A stretch of 64,000 nt of DNA. Origin: Undaria pinnatifida (lineage: Eukaryota; Sar; Phaeophyceae; Laminariales; Alariaceae). Below the pieces are notes generated by a model. The model ran no database searches. It was not told where the DNA came from and saw nothing but the letters and a program-made list of their open reading frames with translations. The position numbers and the translations under genes were made by a program. The stretch is from positions 21,254,274-21,318,273 of the forward strand of contig JABAKD010000002.1 of NCBI GenBank assembly GCA_012845835.1, in the 5' to 3' direction. Below are positions 31,943 through 44,060 of this stretch, piece by piece. How positions within the stretch are numbered: position 1 is the first letter of the stretch; every line of letters begins with the position of its first letter.

Positions 31943-33445
31943 TGTTGTAGGTTAGGGGATGGTGCTTGCAATGCTGGAGCTCCAGTGCAAGGAGTTGCGT
32001 GACGTGCGCGGAGTGTGAGCTGCCGTGCGAACTACCGCACGCTGCACACTCACGCTGTAGGCGGATGGATGGTAAGACCGCTCTTCTCAGTAGTTTTACC
32101 GCCGCGTATACAACGAACTCAAAATACTCAACACGGCAACCAACAGCAAGGAAGACCGGAGAATCGACCGGATGTTCGCCATGTTGTTGGGTGAATGTCT
32201 TCTTCGCCCCCCGAGCAACCCCGAGGAACTCCTGTCTCATTACAAGCACCACTAAAGGGGACGAAGTTCAGCAACAACAACATCTAATACACCACCGAGA
32301 TCTGTCTGGTACGACCAGGCGGTGTCGTGAAATGTTACCATTGCGGGAACTTCTCTCACCTCATTTCGCGCCAAAGACGACCTGGCGTTGGGACAAGAAA
32401 TAACAGGATCAGCCTTCGCAGTGTCCCCACGAGTGATGATGCTGCCTGTTTTATCCTGCGGTGGCGCGTCACCCCCGCCGCTGTCGTTGGCCGGTAAAGG
32501 GTCGGAAGGGCGTCTCCGCTTCCGTCGTTTCGTCGTTGACCCAAGCTCCACCGGTGGTGCTTTGGTGGCGGACAAGGATTTGTCAACAGAAATGTTCGTA
32601 GCTCCTCGGGTTTTGCGTCGGTGAGATATCATGGGCGAACGAAATTTTTGTGACTGCAGTTGTGTTTCTTTCTTGGCTGGCGTCGTCGCGGCACAGGAGG
32701 AGGACGCTGTCGAAGAGCTGGCCGACGAGCAGCGCGGACTGTCACTGCTGCTGCTGTTGCTGCTGTTGTTGTTGTTGCTGCTGCTGTTGCGGTTGCTGCT
32801 GCTGCTGCTGCCGCTGCGATTTTCTTCAACACCACCACCACCGCGATGCTTAGCAGATGCAACAACTGTTGCTGGCGTCAGATCTTCTAGCTGGGCCGGT
32901 GGCGGCCACCGGCCATCCCTGCCGCCTTCGCCGTCGCTGGACTGCTCTTCTTGTGAACAAGCCAGCTTCGAGGTGTTCTCTATACTATAAATACATTCAT
33001 CTGCAAATAGCACCCCCCCCGCTGCCATTATTGCCGAGGCCTCTGGCACCGGAGCCGCCGATTCTCCTCCTGCCTTCGGCTTCGGCCGCTCGTGCCGCGT
33101 AGTCTTTTCCCGTCGCCCCGGGGCCTGGTTGCCCCTGTAGGCGTCACAATCTTCCCTCTTCTGATCGCTGGAATCTGTCGCATCACCAGGAGGAGCAGCA
33201 GAGTCGGTACGACAATCGCTGCTCCCGCTATCTCTTCGCCTACGAGCACTTCTCGTGCTCGTGCTATTTTTCTGTGCTGCGATGACACCGCTGGTCATAG
33301 GTGGCGATCCCTTCGAGACACGTTTTTCTTGTTTCTCCTTCTTCTCGCACCCGACGGCCGGTGCGCTCACAGCAGCAGTGTCCTCGCGATCTCGCGGCAT
33401 GGGGACAGGTTTTGCAGCCCAGTTATCGCGTATGTGTCTCGTATG
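31943..33445 (-). CDS. host gene model A: low-complexity nuclear-type protein, partial
   Basis: Minus-strand exon 33445-32360, preceded by an excellent acceptor (a C-rich tract then TTTCAG/CATACG) and ending at donor AATGAG/GTGAGAG. A likely next exon, 32231-31943, has acceptor AGACAG/GAGTTC, which keeps the frame, and donor ACA/GTATGT; an alternative acceptor CCCCTTTAG lies 20 bp upstream and would change the frame. The first exon encodes about 360 residues rich in Ser, Arg and Lys, with a Ser/Asn homopolymer stretch from CTG/TTG repeats and basic patches such as KRRKRRRPSDP, suggesting a nuclear location. The second encodes FLGVARGAKKTFTQQHG, EYFEFVVYAAVKLLRR and a Cys/His/Ser patch. No family recognised. 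It may be the 5' part of the same transcription unit as model B, since both lie on the same strand 1.3 kb apart. Confidence 0.5.
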
Positions 33446-34290
33446 CTGAAAGGGGGCGGCGGTGTGGTGCCGTGGACTAACCGCTACCAAGGTAACTTAC
33501 TATTAATAGACTAGACTAGACTACATGTATGCGCAAAAAATGCGGCGCAACTACCCTTTATTCGTCTTGGTACGCCCAAATAAATGCGGGAGAAATTTTG
33601 AGCGTTTCAGAGGGCTTTGCCGAAACGGAACGAACATATTTTCGCGAAAACAACAATCTCTGACGCCTGACTCAACACGCAGCACAGCATCAGTAAGAAC
33701 AACGGGTGGCACAACATACAAATTCCACCACACAGGACTGCTGTACTTCTATACATGTACTTGTGATTTTCAATCAACCGACCGCCGAACACACATCTCG
33801 CAGATTTTGTGTTCTGTACCAGTGAACAGCCAACCGTACATAGTAATACTCTCTAATTAACAAAACGGCATCGTCGGCAGTACTCGACCCTGTGCGTGAA
33901 ATCACAATGGGTTTGGGCTACTGCTAGTAGTGCCATGTATCGTCGACCTGACAACCTAGGATATGCCGCCGTGTGCCTTATATTAAAGTGTAGACTATGC
34001 CCTCCTATTCATACTGCTCTATTTGTTTCCTTCCTATACGATACAAGCTTCCCCTTTGGGATGGGGTTGGCTTGATGTCTTATGATATATTGGGGGCGTC
34101 CTGAAGTCGAAAAGGGGGAACACGTCCCAATGATATGTACAGATACGAGCTACCCTGGTACACCTACTATTAATACTGCTTTGCTCCTGATGTATGCTTT
34201 GTAAATGTACTTGGTTTGAGGTTCGACGATGTGAGGATAGTTGTTGCATTGCACGTGAAAGTAAGTGTTGTCGTGGTTCGATCTCCTGTT
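33446..34290. other. no gene recognised; one TRIM fragment
   Basis: TATTAATAGACTAGACTAGAC at about 33502 recurs near 16848. At about 33865-33910 a TRIM-type block with GGCATCGTCGGCAG and GTGCGTGAAATCACAATGG belongs to the tRNA-complementary variant described at 43764. Confidence 0.5.
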
Positions 34291-34291
34291 A

Positions 34292-34709
<418 letters not shown>

Positions 34710-35700
34710 GCACCAACCACACATATAGACTACCCAGCGACTTCTATCACAAGGTCGAGAGCTTGGAGCAGGGCTGCCGTTGTATCTCGTTGCTGTATTG
34801 TATACCTGGTACTGAATTTTTGGTGGTACTGATTTTTATGTGCCAAAAACATAACACGGCTGTTCTTGATCGTCTTGTGTGCATATACCTATGACAGCAC
34901 ACACTCCACGTACATGATCACATATACACCCACGCAGAAACGCCGTCCGTGGCTTCCACAAAGGAATGCTGCTGCTGCGTACAGACGCGCATTGGTGATG
35001 CTGTACAGCGGGCGGCAGAGCGGAGCGTGAAAAAACATGTGAGACGAGGGAGCGGGCTATTTTTACATATCCAATTACAAGGGCTTTGCCGCGGCGGGTT
35101 GACGCCCGCCTCGGCTCCGCGCATGCCCGTAATGGCCGAGGATGTATGCAAATCGAGGCCATAACTTTGGCCGTAATGCCAATGGGTACACATAAATAGA
35201 ACATGTTTGACTGAAGAGGAAGAAAACAGCGGAATCATATTTATTGAACCAGCAACACCAAGTGCTGCCACCTGGCAACCTACTCTTTATTGTTAAACAA
35301 CACAGAGTTGACCACGGAGTAACGCGAAAATCCGACTCAAACGTTTCGAATATCAACATCATCATGTCCGACCTAAATTGCCATGAGAGGTCGCCTAATT
35401 TTAAACATACCCTTTTCTAATGCTAGCGGGTGCATGAACCCAAAGCTTGGTCTGCCCGGGGACAACGGCAACGCGTACCGTCGAGGCAAAAAAACCAGGG
35501 GGGTCCGGCAATAGCTCTCGCGAGGGCCGCCGCCATAGGTCAGGCGGGCAGCAGGGTCAAGGTCTAACGCAACTCCGTCCACAGCTCGCAAGGCGCGCGC
35601 TCCGGGTACCCACAGCATAGGTAAGACAGTGGCTACGGACATAACACCACTAGCTCTACCATAACGGTACACCAATCAGTCCCGTCCTAGCCCGCTTCAT
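34710..35700. other. no gene recognised
   Basis: No domain found in frames on either strand. The sequence from about 35400 becomes GC-rich toward the Gypsy fossil and could include its leader or LTR, but no repeat pair was identified. Confidence 0.4.
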
Positions 35701-36989
35701 CGAATATCGCCCCTATGAGTCTCGGCCCGTCGTACAATATTGACACCCAATCAATGCGCGTCAACCTGGCATCTTCCGCGCTGGTAACTGATGCCCCGAC
35801 GGTGGTGCGGCATCCCTGGCGCGTCGACCGCCGGCATTCCCAGGGGAAAAAACATATATTTCGCAAGATGCTTGTGTCCCACGCTCGTCCAACGCCCAGC
35901 GCCGACCAGCCTCGACAGCTGCCCCCACGCCCCGAACGTTGTCCATTGGTACTACTGGCATCCTTGCTCGGCGTTCTGATACAACACCTCTTGCTACCGC
36001 GACGAGCTCGTATGCTCTTTGCCTGCCGGAAACCGCTGAAAAACGCTGCGCATCTGGCATTTTGCCAATAGAAAACACTTCAGAGCCATGTCCTGGCCGC
36101 CTCTCGGTTTTAGGCCCAGCTGTGACCAAATCCTGCGTTTCGCCCACGCATGTTCCCCCACCTCTCGAGGTCTCGCCCCGAGAGATACTCCTCTTCGCGC
36201 AACGTGCGCGCCGGGATTTGCCCCGCCGCGCCTCATTGACTCTTCGCGAGAGCGTCGCCCCCCGCCTTGCTCCTTCCCCTGGTTCCGACCATACGGTGAC
36301 GGTTGACTAGAGGTGCGGGAAGGCCGGCGCCGGAACCCCGAGCCTCTCTTTTTGCGCTCAACTCGGCGCCCCCTCGCATGAACGGCAGGCGTTCCGACGT
36401 ATTCCCTGTCGCAGATGATTCAGCGATCTTAGCTACCCCGCCCACTCACCTCAGCCGTGGCTACAGGGCAGGAGCTCCCTCCGGCAGGCACTCACGTGCC
36501 GCCCGCCCGAGACACATTTTCACTTCGTTCGGAGTGTCTGCAGGCTCCCCGTTGTCTTGGTGTGCCCGCGCGCACCCCCTTCCGACCTCCACGGCGTCAG
36601 TGGAACACGCGCTTCCGAAACTGCCCGTAGAACCCGTGGCGACTCCAAAACCTACGGTCAATGTAACAGGATTTCTTGCCCGCCGTCGCGTGGATGATTC
36701 GCTCCTCTCGTCAAGCAAAAACGGGTCCAAGCCCGTTCCCTCGTTGACGTCGATTGATGGGCGCAGACAGAGCCCCTTCTGGAGATTTTTGCCTACGTAA
36801 CGATTCCCATCCGGTGGCCGTAGACCCGGCCCCGCGTCTTACGTCGGTGACCCAGTGCCCCCAGAGGGCTGCACTGCGCGCCTCAACCGCGCCCTCCGAC
36901 CGCTCGACCCCCTCGGTTGTTGACCCTCCAAGAGAGTATTCTTCGTGAAACGTTTGTGATGTTCTGGCAGTTCCCCTCCACTTTGCCAC

Positions 36990-37450
36990 AATGGGCATTG
37001 TCGGCTTTTGTCGTCGACGATGTTTCGTGTTCCTGCGCAGAGCAGCATACGATGGCGGAAAAGGCGCGCGCCTCTTCCACGACCGCCGTGTATTGGAACT
37101 CATACTGTGCTCGTCGGACCCCCCATCGCACAAACGCGCCGGCCGCAGCCTTCGTGGTTTCGACCACGACATTTGGGAGCGTTAATGTAAAAAGCTCCGT
37201 CCTTGTAGGATCTTTCGCCAAGTTCGCAAAATCTGGCGATGAAACGCCAGCTGTTGGATAAAAGTAGGAAGCTTCTAGCAGAAGCCAACCCTTTTGATTT
37301 GGTGTGGGGCATTGAACTCCGGGTGGACGACCCCGACGCCCATGACCCCCGCCTGTGGCGAGAACATAACTTGCTTGGGCAGGATCTTTCTCTCGTCCTG
37401 TCCATCTCCGTCGCCACAACACGGCCGGTTCGGCACACCCCTCCTCTTTC
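36990..37450 (+). pseudogene. NADAR-like (YbiA/DUF1768-type) module in the Gypsy fossil
   Basis: Read piecewise, the region follows the NADAR order: a segment with GARLFHDRRVLELILCSSDP and KRAGRSLRGFD, a KF-type segment (VGSFAKFAKSGDE), then LLDKSRKLLAEANPFDLVWG and DPRLWREHNLLGQ. NADAR proteins act on ADP-ribose- or NAD-derived metabolites, usually as N-glycosidases. Here the module sits between the gag side and the protease of an old LTR element and is broken. Whether it was always part of this element family or was captured is unknown. The identification rests on motif order read by eye. Confidence 0.65.
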
Positions 37451-37679
37451 CCTCAATTATGTACGCCCACATCGTCCGAGTGAATTCATGAGATTAACCC
37501 CGCTCAATTGCTGCGCCTTCGGGTTTCGGCAGTCGTTTGCCTCAGTGGTCCTTCGGAGTTATCGGTCCATTTTTCTGACGCGCCAGGTGACTACTGCCCC
37601 GATATGCCGGCTGTCACCCCTTGCGCCATTCCTGCCCTCGTGGATACGCCTTCGCTCCTCGATCTCCGTGCGAACCTTG

Positions 37680-37830
37680 TCGGAGGCACAATGACGTTGG
37701 ACGACGCCTCTTTTACCATCAAAATCGCCGTTCATAGTGGAACCGCCGCCTCTACGGCTATTGATTGTGTCGCGCTTTTAGACACTCGCTCCTCTCAGAC
37801 TTTCATCATTCAAGACGTGTAGGAGCAGAT
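37680..37830 (+). pseudogene. retropepsin-like segment of the Gypsy fossil
   Basis: LDDASFTIKIAVHSGTA followed by a hydrophobic strand and an LLDTxxSxTFI-type stretch matches the start of a retroviral-type aspartic protease. Short and broken. Confidence 0.55.
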
Positions 37831-38999
37831 GCTTTCGGACGTCGCGGCCACTATTCATTGCGAGCTGAACTCTGCTCCTCGTTCCTGGGCGGGATTTGGC
37901 ACAATATTCTCCCGCGTCTGCGAACTTCAACGAGCGTCGTCTCCTTGAACGTCCTATTCTTCCGGGTTGTTCAGCGAACGAGCTCCCTCGACGTGTGGGC
38001 CTACGTCGTCTCCCCCTTAATTTTTTGCAACACGCGGCAGGCACGGAACAACTGGATACATTTAACCACGTGCTCCTACCGACCCATCCCTCCCCGTCAG
38101 TTAGACCAGAGGGTGTTAGGGGAGCTGACGCTATCACACCATGCTCCCACGGGCGCATCGGCTTTCGTACCCGACCCCCTCGCCTCTAGCGGTGGGTTTC
38201 ACCTTCAGTACGACGACGCTGATAGCGTCAATTTGTCAGACGAACCTCCGCTGCTCGCGGTTAGCTTGATCTGCAGTAGTGGCTCACCAGCTCTTACAGG
38301 CCACTACCTCATCGAAATACTGCCCCAGCTGGACCTGGTTTTTGCCGAAGAACTGTTTTAGGCATCTGGGCGACAGATCTATCCCAGTGTTGCCACGGCC
38401 GACCTTGAACCCGGCGACCTTCTGGGAGTCGCCTACGACCCATTAATGCGCGCATTCATTGACGTTTCCCAGCGTACGAACAGCGCCCCCGCCCTCTCCC
38501 CGCCCGCGGACGTGCCTGAGGTTGCGGCCGTTTCACAATCCTCCCTCACAACAGCCGCGGCCACGGCCTCGTCCTTCCCTGCCCTGTTCAAGCGTTTGAC
38601 TTCCGAACAACGGGCTTCGTTCCTGCGCACATGGGACCGTCTGCCGATGCATTCGCGCGACATTTCTTTCGATTTACATAGCCCGGGCTGGATCCCTGTG
38701 ACCATCGAACAACTAGCTCGAATTTCTCTGTGATTTTTTTTTTTTTTTCCAGGTCCAAAGCAAACTTTGGCTTTTGCTTTCTGATGGCCTTCGAGATCTC
38801 GCTACCGGAGGGCGGCGCGCCTGTCACCTCCCGGCCCCATCGCACCAACTCAATCCTGGTCAAATAGGTGGACGTCACTCTCGATCAGTATATCGTTGCC
38901 GGTCTGATACATAATTCGGCTTGACCGTACTTGAGCCCCTGGTGGTCGTCCACAAAGAACCTGGCGGTGTTCGGATCACTGTAACTACAAGAAGCTCAA

Positions 39000-39460
39000 C
39001 AACATAAGCTCAGACTCAGCTGCTCATCCCGCGTGTGGATCAGGTCCTGGACCATTTGGGAAAAGGACGTGCTTTTTCCCTCGTCGGCCGCGTGTCGTCG
39101 TTCCATCAGATACCCGCGCACGAGGGCACGGTTCCACTCACGGCGGTTTGCACCCCAACGAGCCTTTACGAGTGGCTGATTATGCCTCAGGGCAGCAGGG
39201 CGTCATCTGGTCGGTTAGTCAAGGTCGTTAACGAGGTTACCAAGGGCTTGGAACAGGTTGCGATGTACCTGGACGATGTAATCGTGTTCCATTCAGACCC
39301 GTCGGCCGACGTCAAGACCACTCGTGTCCTCTTCGATCGACTACGAAAGAACACTATCAAGATATCTCCCTCCAACGTCCGGCTTGACACAACGGTCGCC
39401 GATTTCCTGGGTCACTCCATCTCGCCCGCGGGATTGCGCTCACGCGCAGAGAAAGTGTAG
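39000..39460 (+). pseudogene. Gypsy reverse-transcriptase segment, fossil
   Basis: VDQVLDHLGKGRAFS-like start, a FHQIPAHEG block, TPTSLYEWLIMPQG, the catalytic YLDDVIVF motif, HSDPSAD, and ISPSNVRL followed by VADFLGHSISPAGLR. All are Ty3/Gypsy RVT_1 landmarks in the correct order. Confidence 0.9.
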
Positions 39461-40080
39461 GCTGTGACTCTCATGCCCATGCGCCGCAATCTGAAGCAGT
39501 TGCGCTCTCTCTTGGGTGGTCTTCTGTACCACCAAAAATTCCTGCGAGATATATCCAAACGGATTCGAACAACCACCGCCCTCCTCAAGAAGGGCGCCAT
39601 TTTTTTGTCTACGCCGAACATGGAAGTCATCGTGCGTAACGTGCTCGCAGAGCTCGCCACTCGACCGGTCCTGGTCTTCCCCGATTGGTACGCGGTGGAG
39701 AATGGCTAGCCCCCGTTCCGGGTGTACTGTGACGCCAGCATTGATGGTTTTGTGGTACGCTTGAATAGGACCAGCCCGACGGCCCCGTGAGGTCCGTCGC
39801 CTATGCTAACCGCGCTATCCTCGACTCGGAAATACATTGGAATCCGATCGATTTGTAAGCAGGAAGCGTTGTTTGGGCGATCAAGCGCCATAGAGACCAC
39901 CTTTTGGGCCACGAAGTTTCGCATTTTTTCGGACCACAAGGATCTGGAAAACTTTCAGAAAATTTGGGGACCGCAACACACGAGTCCAACGGTGGCTCGA
40001 GCATCTCACCGCGTTCGACCAAACACTCAAATGCCGACAGGGCAACGCCAACGGCAAAGCCGATTTCCTCTCATGGACTG
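39460..40080 (+). pseudogene. Gypsy connection and RNase H segment, fossil
   Basis: LRSLLGGLLYHQKFLRDISK and TTALLKKGAIF form the post-RT connection. RNase H-like pieces follow, with a distal FSDHKDLENF-type block and an ADFLSW-type end. Broken. Confidence 0.75.
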
Positions 40081-40089
40081 ACACAGTTG

Positions 40090-40930
40090 GCGACCGAGGA
40101 CCCAGGCCGCGGTAGGGGCACCAGCTTTTTTGTTTGTAGACGTGGCTCGGGGTCACTCGAGAGTGAACCTCCCTGCTCCTTTACAAATCTCACGCTTTGG
40201 TGCCGTTTCCAATGTGCGGCATGAATGCCGGATGGAATGGTTGAGTTACGACAGAGGTGTACATCACTTTTTTTCTTCAAGGTTCCTAAATTTGGGAGCT
40301 TAAGACCTCTCCCAAAAACCGATTCGGAGATAAATTGAGCTGCTACCGGATTGAAAAAAAAAAAATCTCAAGGCCTAGGTACACGACGGAGAACCACGCA
40401 AAAAAAAAAGATGAGCCTTTTCCGACGAGTTTGGGTCAAGGAGCCCCGTTAAATTCAGAAATCATTTCAGACGAAAAAAAATGCTACCTCTATTGTAGCG
40501 CGCGTCCTACGCTGCGCAAAAAAATCGCCTAAAGTATTTTCGTCCGTTAGGTACAGAGCCACTCGCGCGACTGGCTCTAATCCGGCCGTGAACATGGGAG
40601 TGCCTTGATCTGAGGATGACCGCAGTGGTTCTAGCCACCTTACCCAAGTAGACGATGAGGCCATGTACCTCGCCAGGGCTTGCGGCCTGAGTCATCCCAC
40701 GGTAGGGGTTGAACGTTTTGCGCCGAAAAAAGGTATACCTTCTGTCCGATTGGGCTCCTCAAGTGAGGAGCTGCCGGTCAGTCATTAGTCAAGTAATTTC
40801 ACGAGTACGAAAATGCTTTAGGGCCAAGGCATAGAAGCTTGATCTGGTGGTGCGAACGAATGCCTTCGAAGTCATTTTTCGGGTGAGATATTGAGTTCCT
40901 CACATCCCCACCGTGGGATGGCTCGCTTAA
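40090..40930. repeat. repeat cluster inserted in the Gypsy fossil
   Basis: Interrupts the pol order between RNase H and the integrase-proximal linker. It contains the GGGGTCACTCGAGAGTG hairpin (about 40150), a family G unit (about 40365-40500), another hairpin GCCACTCGCGCGACTGGC (about 40556), and a complete GAGTCATCCCAC-type MITE (40689-40924). Confidence 0.7.
40689..40924. mobile_element. GAGTCATCCCAC-type MITE (family L), copy 1
   Basis: 236 bp with terminal inverted repeats GAGTCATCCCACGGTAGGGG and, inverted, GAGCCATCCCACGGTGGGG. Subterminal blocks are CTCAAGTGAGGAGCTGCCGG and CTTCGAAGTCATTTTTCGGG. No coding capacity. The target duplication is unclear. Related copies lie at about 55395, 56516 and 61346. 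Confidence 0.75.
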
Positions 40931-41729
40931 CTCCCCCTTTCACACCGGTCCTCACCATTGCCTTGGGTGGGCTGGTTCCCCGGCTCGATAGCGCCGTTGT
41001 GGGTGGGCTCTCCTTGACCTCCATCGATCTAAGCGGTTCTCGCGCGCACGGGCCACGTATGAGGATTGACGACCTTCCTGCTCCTTCCAGGAGATTTGTC
41101 ACCCGCATTTCTGCTCTCGTCGATACCGGTGTTGGCCGCCTTGATCGTGCACTATGTTGACTTGCCACCGACGCCATTTTCACGCCGGTTTCGCGGTGCC
41201 CTTCGGGGCTACTCCGTCACAATTAGCCCCGCCGGCCCCTACGGCCCCTTCGGAGGCTTCGATAGCCCTGCCGCCCTCGGGCCTCATCTCCACTCGGACA
41301 CGCCGAAGAAAAACCGCTGCCCCCGGCTTCGTGCAGTTTGCTGTTGATTATGACGTTGGATCCGGCAAGGCCCCTCGGCCGTCTTTTTCTAGAGTCGACC
41401 CCCCACCGCTCGTTCGTTACACGCCCTCGACCACCCTTGGCTGCCACCCCGGCTCCACCTCGGCCCCCAACGCCTGTCCCGACGGTGTCCATCCCGTCTG
41501 ACCGCGACCGAGCGGAGCCTTTGAGCATCCCACTTTTAGGACTCTCGACCCCGTCGGCGCCTCCCTCCGCTCCTAGGGTCGGTTTGGACTCCCTCGGCGT
41601 TCCTGCCGAATTATACTTTAATTGGCGATTCCGTTGCGCGTTATCCACACGCCGACCGAGGGAGGGGGCAACACGCACACGCAGAGCCTGCATGTTACGC
41701 CGCCACCCAATGCATTCTCCTGGGCCGGC

Positions 41730-42990
41730 CAATGGTCATGCCCACCGAAGCTTTAGCGCGTTCTCCCTCGCACAAGCGCCCCTCCGTCTCGGAGCTTCAG
41801 GAGCTCGTTGGCAAAGGCCGCTTCCACATTACCGACGAGGGCATTGTCCTCCTCGCCCGTACTCCAACACCGGCCCTCTACTCCCTACGACCGGCGGGAC
41901 GGCGGCTTGCCTTTTGGGTGACGAGCCAGTTCGTACTTATGTGCCGTTGATTCATGCGCCCTCGGATAATAAAAGCCTGCCACTCGGCTGCTTCCTGCCC
42001 TCTCGGCACAGCACGTACACTGCGCATGCTCGAACGCTTCTGTCGGTGGATAGGAACGAGCATTTGCATCCACTGGTGGCTGCGCCATTGCCTGAAGAGT
42101 CAAACACGGAATATCTCGCGGTTGACGGTTCGTTGCCCCTTGTCATTTCGATTCCCCTCCGTCCGGGACCGGGCAGTGCGGTCAGCGTGGGCTCTGTTGG
42201 GCCACTGCCGGTCACGCCCCGGGGCAACACCTCCATGTTGTTTTTCGCCGACCGTTTTTGTAGCCGAGCGGACGTGTTCGTTGTCACTTCTACTGCATTT
42301 ACACCTGAGGGTACGGCCACAGTCCTTATCGACCGATTACATTCCCCTTTGGGGGTGCCCGCGCAGTTTCCTTTCGGACAAGGACCTCCAGTTCTGCTTT
42401 AGGCTTTCGCACGTCGTCTACGAGCTTCTTGGTGTTGCCAAAAAAACGCCACGAGCCCCTATCACCCGAACGGTAACGGTGGTGTTTAGCGTGTCAACCA
42501 CACCACGGTCCAAATGCTGGCAAGGTCGTCAACGAGCGCCAAGACGATTGAGATGCGCGAGTACCTCGCGTGGAGTTCGCCTGCAATAACTCGGTCAGCG
42601 CCGCCACTGGCCTGGCCGCCAACGAGGTTCACATGGGCAGGCCCCTACGCCCCCCTCTTAATATTTTCGACTGCTCCAGGGTCGCCGACCATCAGAGCCA
42701 GACCCACGACCACCTCGCACATTGCGATCAGGCATGGGAACATCAACAGCGCGCCAACGATATTGTTCGCAGAAATGCGTGCTTTGACAGTTTCTCGTGT
42801 GGAACGGCGAACGTCAGCCCTTTTGGACGCTTTGCGCCAGATTCCCAACTTCGTTGTGGGCAATTGGGCTTGGCTTTGTAATACGGCCTCCACTATTCGC
42901 CAAGGCGCAAAGGCCGGCACGGAGGCCAAAATATGCGCTCCATTGGGCGGGTCCTTACAATATCCTCGCGGTTGGCCCCTGTCCCTTTAG
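41730..42990 (+). pseudogene. Gypsy integrase segment, fossil
   Basis: A linker with ELQELVGKGRFHITDEGIVL, a zinc-binding-type region, the core block PLPVTPRGNTSMLFFADRF with FTPEGTATVLID and IPLWGCPRSFLSD, then EFACNNSVSAATGLAANEVH and a GPY/F-type KYALHWAGPYNILAVGP. This is the standard Ty3/Gypsy integrase order. Broken. Confidence 0.85.
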
Positions 42991-43129
42991 CGAGCGACAC
43001 ACCGGACGGTTCCCCCCTAGGGGATAAACGCCCCCACTGGGATCTCCCCACGGACATGCCCCGTGCAGACGCGAACCGCCGCGTCTCCGTCGAGCGGTGC
43101 AAGCCCTGTACCAGCTCCACGATTACGGC

Positions 43130-43535
43130 GACATGCCGAAGTATCTTCCGGACGGGTTAACGCAATACGTGCTCAAGAATTTTGCGAAACTCCCCCATCC
43201 ATATCACGTTACCCAAGACGGCGTGGCGGCGCCCTCTCCGGCGGCGCGAGGTGGGAAGGATGACCGGCATGGCCATCAATCGGTCCGTTGTCGGGATGGG
43301 GTCGTCGCGGTGATGTACGAGGCGCATTGGAGTGGGCTCTATCGACCATCATGGGGACGGGAGATGGACTTCCAGCTCCCACGACAACACATCTTGCTCT
43401 ACTGGGCTGGCACCCCGAACCAGCACCGCCAAACCAACCGCCTACACCGTGAGATGCGCATTGGGGCCGCACATCGGGAACTTGCTGGTGCTAACAGTGA
43501 GCGATTTGTGGCACCTGGCTACGGCTGCGTATAGG
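43130..43535 (+). pseudogene. chromodomain-like C-terminus of the Gypsy fossil
   Basis: An open stretch with AHWSGLYRPSWGREMDFQL followed by HILLYWAGTPNQHRQTNR. It has the shape of a chromodomain (hydrophobic-W-K/S-G, psWExE, and a YW helix), typical of chromoviruses that target histone marks. It ends at a stop near 43532. Confidence 0.7.
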
Positions 43536-43699
43536 AGAAAAGGGATGATGATCTTGTGCCATCCGTGCATAACACTCAGGGCTCTCTGTGGCTACCGTGA
43601 GCAATACGAGGGCTTCTCTAAGACAGGCGAGTGAACACCGGTGAAATTGCTTAGTAGAGGGACCTGCAAGAAGGTGGCCTGCGTCTGTTTCCAGGCCCG

Positions 43700-44060
43700 T
43701 ACTTATAATGCTAACTTTTTGCTAGTGGTCAAGCGGACTAATACCCTATAATTCCTTGACAAACGGCGTCGTCGGCAGGATACGAACCTGCGCGTGCTGG
43801 TGGCAAACGGTATCAACTGCGTCGTCGGTAGGACACGAACCTGCGCGTGAAGTCACAATGGATTTTTACCAGTGGTCAAACGGACTGATATCCTCTTATT
43901 CGTCAATAAATGGCGTCGTCGCCAGGACACTAACCTGCGCGTGAACTCACAATGGATTGTCCATCGTGGTTTCACGCGAATTGTTATTTCACACGCGCAG
44001 GTTCGTGTCCTGCCGTGGATAACCGGTTATCTGCCCAACCTAAGCCTTATACCACCAAAA
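43700..44060. mobile_element. rearranged TRIM cluster with tRNA-Ser complementary blocks, fossil
   Basis: LTR-like pieces (AGTGGTCAAGCGGACTAAT at about 43724, AGTGGTCAAACGGACTGAT at about 43871, an inverted LTR end at about 44030-44056) alternate with four blocks of a variant internal start. Each has a TGGCGTCGTCG-type primer site directly followed by GCAGGACACGAACCTGC, then GCGTGAARTCACAATGGA. The fourth block (about 43987-44016) is inverted. Reverse-complemented, the blocks read as the 3' half of a tRNA-Ser(GCU) including CCA. Confidence 0.75.

Larger units (their letters stand above)
35700..43560 (+). mobile_element. Ty3/Gypsy chromovirus fossil, old and heavily broken
   Basis: A plus-strand pol order can be followed: possible gag side (35700-36950), NADAR-like module (about 36990-37450), aspartic-protease-like segment (37680-37830), reverse transcriptase (39000-39460), RNase H and connection (39460-40080), integrase (41730-42990) with a GPY/F-type end, and a chromodomain-like tail (43200-43510). 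A separate repeat cluster (40090-40930) lies inside it. LTRs were not identified. The coding capacity is broken, with well over ten breaks, so the element is old and inactive. It is much more decayed than the Copia element at 11895. Confidence 0.9.

Noticed and set aside
36711-37422. Minus-strand protein with a zinc-knuckle-like CPLWQSGGELPEHH word
   Set aside because: The plus strand over the same bases reads in NADAR order and agrees with the strand of the Gypsy pol; the Cys/His spacing on the minus strand is not a proper knuckle.
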